DNA of 64,000 nucleotides from Gloeobacter morelensis MG652769 (GTDB lineage Bacteria; Cyanobacteriota; Cyanobacteriia; Gloeobacterales; Gloeobacteraceae). The notes under the pieces were generated by a model. That model searched no databases and was not told the DNA's origin. It saw nothing but the letters and a program-made list of their open reading frames with translations. The translations under genes were made by a program, and so were the position numbers. Location: NCBI RefSeq assembly GCF_021018745.1, contig NZ_CP063845.1, positions 1,302,001-1,366,000 on the forward strand, written 5' to 3'. Every line of letters starts with the position of its first letter. Position 1 is the first letter of the stretch. Below, piece after piece: positions 29,069 through 36,855 of this stretch.

Positions 29069-30217
29069 CTAGCAGGGCAAAGGAGCACCGACGCAAAGCC
29101 GCGCGCGCAATTCGGCTTCCTCGGCTTCGAGTCTGCGGGCGGCCTGCTGCAAGATCGTCCGTATCGAGACCCCGGCGCGGTAGGCGGCCAGCCAGCGGTC
29201 CGCCTCGCTGCCGTAGGCAAGCACCGATTCGACCGCCGGCAAGTAGCGCTCGAAGCCACGCTCGGCAGCCACCGGTGCCGCCTGCACCAGCCAGCGCTCG
29301 GTCCACTCGCGCACGCTCGACTCGCGGCCGGTCTGCCAATCGATCAGGCGCGCATCGAGGCCGTCGGCCGCCGCCGCCCGCTCGTTGCGATCGGCCATCT
29401 CGACCAGTTCTGCGGGGGTAAACGCACCGGCGAGCGGGTCGGGGATTTCGCCTGCAAGCAGCGCCAACAGCCGCGTCTCCACCAGGGCCGTAATCCCCAA
29501 CAGCACCGGCGGCGAGGCGATCAGATCGGCGATGCGCAGCTCGGCGCGGTTGATGCGGTAGGGCCGATCCGCACCGTTGGGGCGCACCGAACTCCACAGA
29601 TGCCGGACGTTAAACATTGTTCCCAACTGCAGCTGCTCCTCCACCCAGTCGATGTAGTGGGCGTGGCTCAAAAACAGCGGCACCTGCTCGGGGGTGCGCG
29701 GAAAGCGCAGCCAGCGCGTCGAGTGCGCCCCGCTCACCTCTCCATTAAAAAAGGGCGAAGAAGCACTCAAGGCGAGCACCACCGGCGCTTCGAGCCGCAA
29801 CAGCCGACAAGCTTTGATGATGTCCTCAGCCTCGGCGATGCCGAAGTTGATATGGATGCTCGAAGTGACCACCCGGGTGCCGTGCTGCGCCTCGATGCGG
29901 GCATGGTAGGGATTGTCGGGGTCGGAACGCAAAAAGCGGGCTGTATCGTGCTCCAGAGCCAGGGCGCTGCCCGGGATAAGCGTATAGTCCCCCAGCGTCT
30001 TGAGATAGCGCCGCAGCTGGCAGCGCGGGTGCACCAGCGCACAGAGCAAATCGTCGTAGCCGGTGAGCGGCTCGGTGGCATACTCGACATTGCGCTGGTC
30101 GGGTTCGAGCATGAACCCGGGCAGGTCCCGCACGATGCGGTGCGACAAACCGACAACATCCCCGGCAGCGGTACCGGTATACATCTCGACTTCGAAGCCT
30201 TTAGTCAGTAGGACCAT
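29069..30217 (-). CDS. gshA: Glutamate-cysteine ligase, cyanobacterial type
   Basis: This enzyme joins glutamate and cysteine in the first step of glutathione synthesis. At 382 residues it fits the cyanobacterial GshA family, distinct from proteobacterial GshA. Landmarks are KGFEVEMYTGTAAGDVVGLSH at the start, FMLEPDQRNVEYATEP, TSSIHINFGI, and LSASSPFFNGEVSGAHSTRWLRFPRTPEQVP. The ATG at 30217 is the family start. The response-regulator gene upstream ends 22 bases before it on the same strand, so read-through from the two-component cluster is possible. Confidence 0.93.
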   Translation of the reverse strand: MVLLTKGFEVEMYTGTAAGDVVGLSHRIVRDLPGFMLEPDQRNVEYATEPLTGYDDLLCALVHPRCQLRRYLKTLGDYTLIPGSALALEHDTARFLRSDPDNPYHARIEAQHGTRVVTSSIHINFGIAEAEDIIKACRLLRLEAPVVLALSASSPFFNGEVSGAHSTRWLRFPRTPEQVPLFLSHAHYIDWVEEQLQLGTMFNVRHLWSSVRPNGADRPYRINRAELRIADLIASPPVLLGITALVETRLLALLAGEIPDPLAGAFTPAELVEMADRNERAAAADGLDARLIDWQTGRESSVREWTERWLVQAAPVAAERGFERYLPAVESVLAYGSEADRWLAAYRAGVSIRTILQQAARRLEAEEAELRARLCVGAPLPC

Positions 30218-30238
30218 GCTGCGCCTTTGGATTCCCTG

Positions 30239-30943
30239 TCAAAATTTTAGGGGTGAGCGCGCCTGGGAACCAGGCTCCTCAAGGAGGAACATATAACCGA
30301 TGCCGCGCACGGTCTGCAAAAAGCGCGGGTGGCGCGGGTCCGATTCAACTTTTTTGCGCAGCGTGAGGACGTGGGTATCGACGGTACGGGGGTTGTCCAC
30401 CTGCTCGGGCCAGGCGAGTTTGAGCAGTTCCTCACGGGTGAAGGGCACCCCTGGGCTTTTCGCTACCACGTAGAGCAGACTGAATTCTTGCGGGGTCAGA
30501 TCGATGATGTGGCCGTCGAGCAGCACCCGGCGCTGCACCGGGTCGATCGTCAGCGGCCCGAACTGCATCGAGCGCTGCCTGAGCCGCCGGGCCAAGGCCT
30601 CGATGCGCGCCCGAAATTCTTGCATACCGAAGGGTTTGACCAGATAGTCATCCGCCCCTGCCCTGAGGCCCACGACCTTTTCGCCCTCGGTGCCCCGGCA
30701 GGACAAAATCAAAATATACGATTCGACCTGCTGGCGCAGCCAGCGGCAAAAGTCGATGCCGTCACCGTCGGGCAACTGCAAATCGAGCACCACCAGATCC
30801 GGCCGGTGGCCGCTCAGCCAGTCGCGTCCGTCCTTGAGGGTGCCCACGGCGTGGGGCTGATAGCCGTCCTGCTCCAGTTGCCAGTTGAGCAGCGCGCGCA
30901 GCTGGTGGTTGTCTTCAACGATGAGAATTTGATATGGCTTCAC
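30239..30943 (-). CDS. OmpR-family response regulator
   Basis: A 234-residue transcription factor. The receiver domain (residues 1-120) has the acidic pocket ED at 10-11, phospho-acceptor Asp in VVLDLQLPDGDG and the conserved Lys in YLVKPFG; the usual Thr/Ser switch sits in LILSCRGTEGEK. The C-terminal winged helix (about 128-225) has the OmpR signature LTPQEFSLLYVVAKSPGVPFTREELL and TVDTHVLTLRKKVE. The GTG at 30943 overlaps the DHp gene by 29 bases. It is the output gene of the three-gene cluster; its targets are unknown. Confidence 0.92.
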   Translation of the reverse strand: MKPYQILIVEDNHQLRALLNWQLEQDGYQPHAVGTLKDGRDWLSGHRPDLVVLDLQLPDGDGIDFCRWLRQQVESYILILSCRGTEGEKVVGLRAGADDYLVKPFGMQEFRARIEALARRLRQRSMQFGPLTIDPVQRRVLLDGHIIDLTPQEFSLLYVVAKSPGVPFTREELLKLAWPEQVDNPRTVDTHVLTLRKKVESDPRHPRFLQTVRGIGYMFLLEEPGSQARSPLKF

Positions 30944-31139
30944 CGAGGATCTCCTCTAAGCGCTGCTGCAGCAGGATGGCCTGACCTTCAATTGCCTCCA
31001 GCAACTGCTGGCGCAGGCCGCTGTCCATCTGCGTCTCCGTGCGCAGCACCTCGGCGTACAGACGAATCGCCGTCAGCGGCTCGCCGATGTCGTGGCGCAA
31101 ATCCCGCAGCGGGACAGGTTTTATCGCATCTTCGGGCAT
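30915..31139 (-). CDS. Stand-alone DHp (HisKA) phosphotransfer mini-protein
   Basis: A protein of only 74 residues that is little more than a histidine-kinase dimerisation and phospho-acceptor domain. The H-box reads LRHDIGEPLTAIRLYAEVL with His16, and a second helix (about 40-66, rich in Leu, Gln and Glu) completes the helical hairpin. There is no sensor and no ATP-binding domain, and the gene is closed by overlaps on both sides: 19 bases with the receiver gene and 29 bases with the OmpR-type gene. It may dimerise and shuttle phosphate between the two receivers, as Spo0B or ChpT do. Confidence 0.75.
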   Translation of the reverse strand: MPEDAIKPVPLRDLRHDIGEPLTAIRLYAEVLRTETQMDSGLRQQLLEAIEGQAILLQQRLEEILGEAISNSHR

Positions 31140-31492
31140 GTCAGGTAGCTCTCTAGATCTCGGTGGAAGGTTCTCACATCGATCGGTTTGCTCATGTAGC
31201 CGTCGAAGCCCGCCGCGAGCACCCGCTCGCGATCCCCCACCAGGGCGTGGGCCGTCAAGGCCACCACCGGCACGCCGATCCCCTGTTCGCGCAGACGGGA
31301 CAACACCGACCAGCCGTCCAAAAGCGGCAAAGACAAATCCATCAAAATCAAATCCGGCTCGCCCGCCAGGGCAGCGGCCAATCCCCCGGGACCGTCCTCG
31401 GCCTCCAGCACCTGATGGCCCGCGAGGTGCAGCACGCGGCGCAGCAGATTGCGGCTAATCGGTACATCCTCAATGACCAGAACTTTCGCCAT
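31121..31492 (-). CDS. Single-domain response regulator (CheY/DivK-like)
   Basis: A 123-residue receiver domain without output domain. From the ATG at 31492 it reads MAKVLVIEDVPISRNLLRRVL, then LILMDLSLPLLDGW with the acceptor Asp, VVALTAHAL with the switch Thr, and GYMSKPIDV with the Lys. The sequence style is like DivK. Its end overlaps the start of the DHp mini-gene by 19 bases, so the receiver is translated first and the phosphotransfer protein next. Only 175 bases separate it from the divergent hrcA gene. Confidence 0.9.
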   Translation of the reverse strand: MAKVLVIEDVPISRNLLRRVLHLAGHQVLEAEDGPGGLAAALAGEPDLILMDLSLPLLDGWSVLSRLREQGIGVPVVALTAHALVGDRERVLAAGFDGYMSKPIDVRTFHRDLESYLTCPKMR

Positions 31493-31667
31493 ACCGTGGG
31501 GATTGCCCAGACACAGGCCTGACCCCAAGCGTATCATGGGATACGCCCATCGGCGCGGCCAGCTTGGCAAGATGTATCACAGTGCGGCCGAGGCTGGCCC
31601 TGCGGCCCGGGGCCGCGCTCCCGTTAGAATATTGGTGTTGATTCCAGAAGCGAGACAGGCGGTCGTC

Positions 31668-32750
31668 GTGAGCAGTTTTTCGTTCGAATCCTCCGCAAGA
31701 TTGCCCTTGAACCCCCGCTTCAAGCAGATCCTGCACGCGACGGTCAAAAGCTACATCGATACTGCCGAGCCGGTCGGCTCGAAGATGCTCACCCAGCAAT
31801 ACAACTTCGGCCTCAGCTCGGCCACCATCCGCAATGCCATGGCGGTGCTCGAGAGCTGGGGATTGTTGTTCCAGCCCCATACCAGCGCCGGTCGCATCCC
31901 GTCGGATTCGGGTTACCGGGTTTACGTCGACGAGTTAATTTCGCCGCCAACCGAACTCATCCAGCAGATGCGCGCCGCCCTCGCCGAGAACCTGGGGGAG
32001 CGACAGGACTTAGAGAGCCTTCTGCAGGGGGCGACCCGGCTGCTGGCTACCCTCAGCGGCTGTGTAGCGCTGATTACTGCTCCCCAGAGTGTCTTTGTGA
32101 GTGTTCGCCATCTACAGATCGTGCACATCGGCGAGGGGCGGGCGCTGGTGATCGTGGTCACCGATGCGCTGCAGACGCGCTCGTTTTTGCTCGATCTGCC
32201 CCAGCCGGAGATGGCCGAGCAGCTTGAGACGCTCAACAACTTTCTCAACCTCCAGCTGCAGAATCGGCGGGTGGACGATCTGAATGCGGCGGCCGTGGAG
32301 GCGATGGGTGGTGAGTTTCACTGGTACACCGACTTTTTGCGCGGTCTAATCGCGCTGTTGCAGCGGGTTCTGCAGCCGCCCACAGGCCAGCTTTACGTGA
32401 GCGGCGTGGGCGAAATCCTCAAGCAGCCCGAATTTTCTGAACCAGAGCGCATCCAGGCCATCGTGCAACTGCTCGAAGTCGAGCGCGAACGGCTCGGGCC
32501 ACTCATCTCCCCGACCCAGCGCCACAGCCGGCAGATCGTCGTGCGCATCGGTGCTGAAAACCCGTTGGGACCGATGCAGTTCTGCTCGCTGGTCAGTAGC
32601 ACCTACTACCTCAACGAGGTGCCGGTGGGTTCGGTGGGCGTGCTCGGCCCTACCCGGCTCCCTTACGACCGGGCTATCGCTTCGGTACAGGCCGCAAGCG
32701 ACCACCTCTGCCAGGTGATGCAGGCTGAGGACGAACCGCACCGCTGGTAA
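31668..32750 (+). CDS. hrcA: Heat-inducible transcription repressor HrcA
   Basis: HrcA represses class I heat-shock operons through the CIRCE operator. The product has 360 residues from a GTG at 31668; the conserved part begins LNPRFKQILHATVKSYIDTAEPVGSK. The winged helix (SSATIRNAMAVLESWGLLFQPHTSAGRIPSDSGYRVYV) and the IMPDH-like effector region (IVVRIGAENPLGPMQFCSLVSSTYYL) are both complete. There is no dnaK or grpE neighbour and no CIRCE element nearby, so it must act in trans. A more upstream start is open but overlaps the divergent receiver gene. Confidence 0.93.
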   Translation: MSSFSFESSARLPLNPRFKQILHATVKSYIDTAEPVGSKMLTQQYNFGLSSATIRNAMAVLESWGLLFQPHTSAGRIPSDSGYRVYVDELISPPTELIQQMRAALAENLGERQDLESLLQGATRLLATLSGCVALITAPQSVFVSVRHLQIVHIGEGRALVIVVTDALQTRSFLLDLPQPEMAEQLETLNNFLNLQLQNRRVDDLNAAAVEAMGGEFHWYTDFLRGLIALLQRVLQPPTGQLYVSGVGEILKQPEFSEPERIQAIVQLLEVERERLGPLISPTQRHSRQIVVRIGAENPLGPMQFCSLVSSTYYLNEVPVGSVGVLGPTRLPYDRAIASVQAASDHLCQVMQAEDEPHRW

Positions 32751-32868
32751 TTTTGTGTTTCTCGCGGTTTAAGGCGTGCCGATCCCCGCCGTTGGTGCCG
32801 GTGAACTCGCCGGAGCAGCCTTGTCGAGCGCCTTGGCCATGGTTTGCGTTCGTGCAGTTGATCTTGCT

Positions 32869-34515
32869 TTAACTCTGCCGCTTCGCTCGGCGGTAGCGCC
32901 GGATCAGGGCGTTGGTGGAGCTGTCGTGGGTGAGTGCGGTTTCCCCGGTGCTTTCCAGCTCGGGAATGATTCGCTGAGCGAGCACCTTACCCAGCTCCAC
33001 TCCCCATTGATCGAACGAATCGAGGTTCCAGATGACGCCCTGGGTGAAGACTTTGTGCTCATAAAGGGCGATCAGTTTGCCCAACACCCCCGGGGTGAGC
33101 CGCTCAGCCAGCAGCGTGTTGGTGGGCCGGTTGCCCTCGAAGACCCGGTGGGGCACCAGCCAGTCGGCCACCCCCTCGGCGCGCACCTCGGCTTCGGTCT
33201 TGCCGAAGGCGAGCGCCTCGGTTTGGGCGAAGAAGTTGGCCATCAGCTGATCGTGGTGGGGAGCAATCGGATTGAGGGTTTGGCAAAAGCCGATAAAGTC
33301 GCAGGGGATGAGCTTGGTGCCCTGGTGGATGAGCTGGTAGAACGAGTGCTGCCCGTCGGTGCCCGGCTGGCCCCAGATGATGGGACCAGTCTGGTAGGTG
33401 ACTTGCTGGCCGTCGATATCGACGTGTTTGCCGTTGCTCTCCATGTCGAGTTGCTGCAAGTAGGCGGGCAGCTTGCCCAGGTAGTAGTCGTAGGGCAGCA
33501 CCGCGACGGTTTGGGCGCCAAAAAAGTTGTTGTACCACAGGCCAATCAAGGCCATCAGCACCGGCAGGTTGCGCTCAAAAGGGGCGGTGCGAAAGTGCTC
33601 GTCCATGGCGTGGAAACCGTCGAGCAGGGCGCGGAAATGCTCCGGCCCCACCGCGATCATCGTCGAAAGGCCGATGGCTGAATCCATCGAGTAGCGCCCA
33701 CCCACCCAGTCCCAAAAACCGAACATATGGGCGGTATCGATGCCGAACTTTTCGACTTCGGCCGCGTTGGTGGAGACGGCCACGAAGTGCTTGGCGATCG
33801 CCTGTTCGTCTCCCAAAGCCGCGAGGCACCACCGCCGGGCGCTGTGGGCGTTGGTCATCGTCTCCAGGGTCGTAAAGGTCTTGGAGCAGACGATAAACAA
33901 CGTCTCGTCGGGTTCAAGGTCGTGGGTCACCTCGGCAAAGTTGGAACCATCGACGTTGGCCACGAAGCGCACTTTCAAGTCGCGGGCGCTGTAGTGCTTG
34001 AGCGCGTCGTAGGCCATGTCCGGTCCGAGGTAGGAGCCGCCGATACCGATGTTGACGACGGTGCGGATGCGCCTGCCGGTGTAGCCTCTCCACTCGCCGC
34101 TGCGCACCCGGTCGGCAAATTCGGCCATCCGGTCGAGAACGGCATGCACCTCGGGCACAACATTCTCGCCGTCCTCGATTACCGTGGCTCCCCGGGGTGC
34201 GCGCAAGGCAGTGTGCAGCACGGAGCGCTTCTCGGTGGTGTTGATCTTCTCGCCTGAGAACATCGCCTCAATGCGGCCGCGCAGGTCCGATTCCTCCGCC
34301 AAGGCCGACAGCAGGCGCAACGTCTCGTCGGTGAGCCGATTTTTGGAGTAATCGAGGTAGAAGCCTTCCGCTTCGAGGGCAAACCGCTCGCCGCGGGTAG
34401 GATCTTCAGCAAAAAGCTCGCGCAGATGGATCTCGCGGATTTGCTCGTAATGGGCCGCAAGCGCCTGCCAGGCCGCGCGCTGGGTGAGCGGTGTGGGTGC
34501 GAATGTCGAGGTCAT
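32869..34515 (-). CDS. pgi: Glucose-6-phosphate isomerase
   Basis: Pgi interconverts glucose-6-phosphate and fructose-6-phosphate. The 548-residue protein has the family landmarks: [19 protein letters not shown] (sugar-phosphate loop), [31 protein letters not shown], and the second signature [18 protein letters not shown]. The catalytic Glu lies in the [17 protein letters not shown] to GHxxxxx segments as in the bacterial enzyme. The ATG at 34515 is the family start. The gene is convergent with hrcA, with 118 bases between. Confidence 0.97.
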   Translation of the reverse strand: MTSTFAPTPLTQRAAWQALAAHYEQIREIHLRELFAEDPTRGERFALEAEGFYLDYSKNRLTDETLRLLSALAEESDLRGRIEAMFSGEKINTTEKRSVLHTALRAPRGATVIEDGENVVPEVHAVLDRMAEFADRVRSGEWRGYTGRRIRTVVNIGIGGSYLGPDMAYDALKHYSARDLKVRFVANVDGSNFAEVTHDLEPDETLFIVCSKTFTTLETMTNAHSARRWCLAALGDEQAIAKHFVAVSTNAAEVEKFGIDTAHMFGFWDWVGGRYSMDSAIGLSTMIAVGPEHFRALLDGFHAMDEHFRTAPFERNLPVLMALIGLWYNNFFGAQTVAVLPYDYYLGKLPAYLQQLDMESNGKHVDIDGQQVTYQTGPIIWGQPGTDGQHSFYQLIHQGTKLIPCDFIGFCQTLNPIAPHHDQLMANFFAQTEALAFGKTEAEVRAEGVADWLVPHRVFEGNRPTNTLLAERLTPGVLGKLIALYEHKVFTQGVIWNLDSFDQWGVELGKVLAQRIIPELESTGETALTHDSSTNALIRRYRRAKRQS

Positions 34516-34935
34516 ACGAAAAGCCGTCTCCCTTGAGATTGTTTTGAGAATAGCCGCAGGGCGTTAACGCGAGACTAAATGCGCGCCAAGAGGCGTTTGC
34601 AACCGGGTCGGTGCGCACTTGGTGCCGATCCTACCAGCCGGGGGGCCAAGGAGCACTGACCGGGCTCAGCGCTTGGCCAGTCCTCTGTGCGCCAGCCAGT
34701 ACCAGCAAGAATCCCGCGAAGTCGACCACGCTCGCGACGCAACAGCCAGGTAATAGCTCAAGTACAGGTCCACTACCCCGGCAGCGACCGCAAAGACCGT
34801 TCCTAAGAGCCCCGGCGCTTGACCAGCAGATAAGCTGTCCCCGCCGGGCCGACTAGCAGGGCCGCCACCAGCACCACCCCGCTCCAGAAAGCCCGCCGGC
34901 AAGCCGTAGGCCGCTGCCCCCTCAACGGCTTTGGC
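34516..34935. other. Intergenic stretch with possible decayed membrane protein
   Basis: No convincing gene lies in these 420 bases. On the minus strand, hydrophobic segments occur in different frames: FWSGVVLVAALLVGPAG in one (an open stretch of about 40 codons ending LLVKRRGS, start TTG near 34929), VVDLYLSYYLAVAS in another and VVDFAGFLLVLAG in a third. This looks like a small membrane protein broken by several indels, or a single short membrane peptide followed by chance hydrophobicity. Neither can be decided from the sequence alone. Confidence 0.25.
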
Positions 34936-35217
34936 CTAAGTACCCTGCGGTGGGTTCTGCGCAGGCGGCGGCTCCAGCAATTTCTTGGTGCGCTTAAGCC
35001 GCTTCCAGAGCAGGCGGATCTGTTCGTAGGCTTCCTCGGCGCTCAAGTTGCCCCCGGTCTCCAGTGCGCAGATATAACCCACCCGTTGGGCAAATTCCTG
35101 CAAATTGGCGTCAAAGAGCAACCTTTCGGGGCTAAATGCACCGTAGTAGCGACTGCGCGGGTGCAAAAACTGTTCGAGGGCGTCGCGCCCGTCGGGATCC
35201 TCCGGCTCGTTTGGCAT
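34936..35217 (-). CDS. DUF7219 family protein
   Basis: A 93-residue conserved cyanobacterial protein of unknown function. The family core is complete: HPRSRYYGAFSPERLLFDANLQEFAQRVGYICALETGGNLSAEEAYEQIRLLWKRLKRTKK. The start is the ATG at 35217 (MPNEPEDPDG), preceded by GGAGGGG; a longer reading to 35247 is not needed. It is soluble and helical, with acidic N-terminus and basic C-terminus. Its neighbours give no clue to function. Confidence 0.75.
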   Translation of the reverse strand: MPNEPEDPDGRDALEQFLHPRSRYYGAFSPERLLFDANLQEFAQRVGYICALETGGNLSAEEAYEQIRLLWKRLKRTKKLLEPPPAQNPPQGT

Positions 35218-35289
35218 TCCCCAGGCCCCTCCACAAAGCGGGTACAACCGGTATAAAGTTAAGAATAGATTAAACCTCGAAGCTTTGAT

Positions 35290-35713
35290 TCATTGTAGAC
35301 GGAAGTCCGCAGACAGCGGGTTGGTGAATAACACGCCCTCGATTGTCGAACTTGGGTTGAAATCTTCGCTGTATACAGATGGAATTTGGTTGAGGCGAGC
35401 AGCTGCCCAAATCTGGGCGTCCCAAAACCCAAACCGATGCATTTCAACTCCTCGCAGAGCTTCCAGGACCACAAACGGCGTCACATCGACCACCTCAAAA
35501 CACACGTTCAATGGCTTCTTCAGCGCTGAGCAGCTGCCGCCTGGGCCAGGTGGTAGCTGCAATGAATTCCCCAAGCACCTGGGTACTCACAATGGCCCGG
35601 GCCGTGCGCACCAAACCGTCGACAATTGCGATGGACCTCGCTTGCTTAGCAGCGTCAAAAAGATCGTAGACGTATACCAAAATATTTGTGTCGAGGAAAA
35701 CTTTACCGTTCAT
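35290..35713 (-). pseudogene. VapC-type PIN toxin with one-base frameshift
   Basis: The frame from the ATG at 35713 begins MNGKVFLDTNILVYVYD, the first Asp of a PIN nuclease, and continues through STQVLGEF to EEAIERVF, then stops at 35495. Directly after, in the next frame, comes the rest of a PIN domain: FEVVDVTPFVVLEAL, FWDAQIWAAA with the second Asp, and YSED. The two parts join perfectly if the T4 run (35497-35500) is T3. The repaired protein has about 141 residues. It overlaps its antitoxin gene by 11 bases. Either the toxin is inactivated or the base is an error. Confidence 0.78.
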
Positions 35714-35984
35714 GGAGGTCTGCGCGATTCCAATCGCGACCTCCAGGTAGGGGAACTCGCTTTTGAATTTCGGCAATGAACGCTTTTTCCCTTTCCCAAG
35801 CATCAAGGCTAGGACGCGTGGAAGCAAAGCCCCGCAGATGCCGCTCGATGGCTTGTCGAATGAGTTCGGCCTCGCTGGTGCCGCTTTGCTGCGCCAGTTC
35901 CTTAAGAAGCTTTTCTTGATAAGGCTCGATGTAAATCTGTTTACGCACTTTAGGACCCATTGGGGAGATTCTATTGGATTTCAT
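35703..35984 (-). CDS. Ribbon-helix-helix antitoxin of VapBC type
   Basis: A 93-residue protein with an N-terminal RHH fold: KVRKQIYIEPYQEKLLKELAQQSGTSEAELIRQAIERHL is the usual strand-helix-helix order. The C-terminal part (WEREKAFIAEIQKRVP) would bind and block the PIN toxin encoded next. The gene starts at an ATG at 35984 and its end overlaps the toxin start, as usual in type II modules. It should also repress its own promoter as a dimer. The toxin is frameshifted, so the antitoxin may now be free. Confidence 0.8.
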   Translation of the reverse strand: MKSNRISPMGPKVRKQIYIEPYQEKLLKELAQQSGTSEAELIRQAIERHLRGFASTRPSLDAWEREKAFIAEIQKRVPLPGGRDWNRADLHER

Positions 35985-36115
35985 ACATCACTTTGTACAT
36001 TATGAGCGGCCCGCTCGCCGGCAGCATTCGAGCATGCTCATCATTTCAGATTTGCATCTATCGCCGATCATTGCCGCCGGGCCCACCCCGCCTTAGGGCG
36101 TAGAATTTTCTGCCC

Positions 36116-36158
36116 GGCGCGTCGTGGTTGTGGGCACTGCCCACAACCACGACGCGCC
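36116..36158. repeat. 43-base near-perfect palindrome
   Basis: Two 21-base arms, GGCGCGTCGTGGTTGTGGGC plus A and their reverse complement, meet around a single C. The copies pair without a mismatch, so a very stable hairpin forms on either strand. It lies in a gap between the VapB gene and the K+ channel gene. AAAAAG follows on the plus strand and AGAAAATT on the minus strand, so it is a poor canonical terminator. It could be a mobile repeat unit. Confidence 0.85.
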
Positions 36159-36203
36159 CGCCAAAAAGCTAGAATGCGCGCGTGCTGAGTTGCCGAAGGA
36201 TCG

Positions 36204-36581
36204 ATGTCTGCCGATTTTTGGAGAGTATGGCGGCTCTATCTGCTGCAACTGGCGCTTTTGAGCGCCGGGGTGATTGTGGTTTTTGCACTGCTCTATCAGA
36301 GCTTCGACGCGCTGGGGTGGGGAGCGGTGCACAACCGCGCGGGGGAGCGCGAGCGACATTTTCTCGACTTGCTCTACTTCAGTACTGGCACATTCTTTCG
36401 CATCGGCTACGGCGATCAGGTGCCCGTGGGTTGGGCGCGGCTGCTGGTGGGCCTTGAGGCGTTTTGCAATTTTCTGTTGGGCCTGGCTTTTATCGCCCAA
36501 CTGGCCCCAGCCGCCTGGCAGCACCTGGCCCAGATCAACCTGCGCAACCAACTGGAAGGTTTCACGCGCAGCCGCGATTGA
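36204..36581 (+). CDS. Minimal two-helix ion channel (K+ channel-like)
   Basis: A protein of 125 residues with the smallest potassium-channel architecture: membrane helix at about 11-31, pore region with the selectivity filter RIGYGD (66-71, in place of TVGYGD), and a second helix at about 78-104. A tetramer is expected in the cytoplasmic membrane. The charged N-terminus and a short cytoplasmic tail leave no regulatory domain, so gating is unknown. The ATG at 36204 follows AAGGA at good spacing. It is convergent with the hfq-like gene. Confidence 0.78.
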   Translation: MSADFWRVWRLYLLQLALLSAGVIVVFALLYQSFDALGWGAVHNRAGERERHFLDLLYFSTGTFFRIGYGDQVPVGWARLLVGLEAFCNFLLGLAFIAQLAPAAWQHLAQINLRNQLEGFTRSRD

Positions 36582-36624
36582 ACAACACCGTGAAGGCAGG
36601 GCCGACACAGAGTCTGCCCACAGG

Positions 36625-36840
36625 TCAGGTTGCCGGCAGCGGGCGGATAAACGCCAGCCCCGAGCGCCAGAGAAGCAGCTCGCCTTCGGTGGCCCGCAGG
36701 CAGAGGCACTCGCCGTCCTGCCAGCGCAGGACGCCATTAAAGGAATCTCCGGCGCAGGTGACAATCGAGACGGGCGACTGGTCGCGGATGAGCTGTTGTA
36801 AATAACGGGTACTCGGAACGGCGAGGTCGAGGGTGGGCAT
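36625..36840 (-). CDS. hfq: Hfq-like protein of cyanobacterial type
   Basis: A 71-residue Sm-like protein. It fits the divergent cyanobacterial Hfq family: LPSTRYLQQLIRDQSPVSIVTCAGDSFNGVLRWQDGECLCLRA covers Sm1, and LLLWRSGLAFIRPL covers Sm2. Cyanobacterial Hfq lacks several RNA-binding residues of enterobacterial Hfq and in some species works through the type IV pilus. The ATG at 36840 is 15 bases downstream of lpdA on the same strand, so the two may be co-transcribed. Confidence 0.8.
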   Translation of the reverse strand: MPTLDLAVPSTRYLQQLIRDQSPVSIVTCAGDSFNGVLRWQDGECLCLRATEGELLLWRSGLAFIRPLPAT

Positions 36841-36855
36841 AGAACGGCAAAATTC

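Noticed and set aside
31493-31667. CIRCE operator near hrcA
   Set aside because: No TTAGCACTC-N9-GAGTGCTAA-like repeat is present here.
34611-34856. Plus-strand ORF of 81 codons in the pgi-DUF7219 gap
   Set aside because: No start signal, mostly Pro/Ser/Arg, no similarity I recognise; opposite hydrophobic frames suggest a relic instead.
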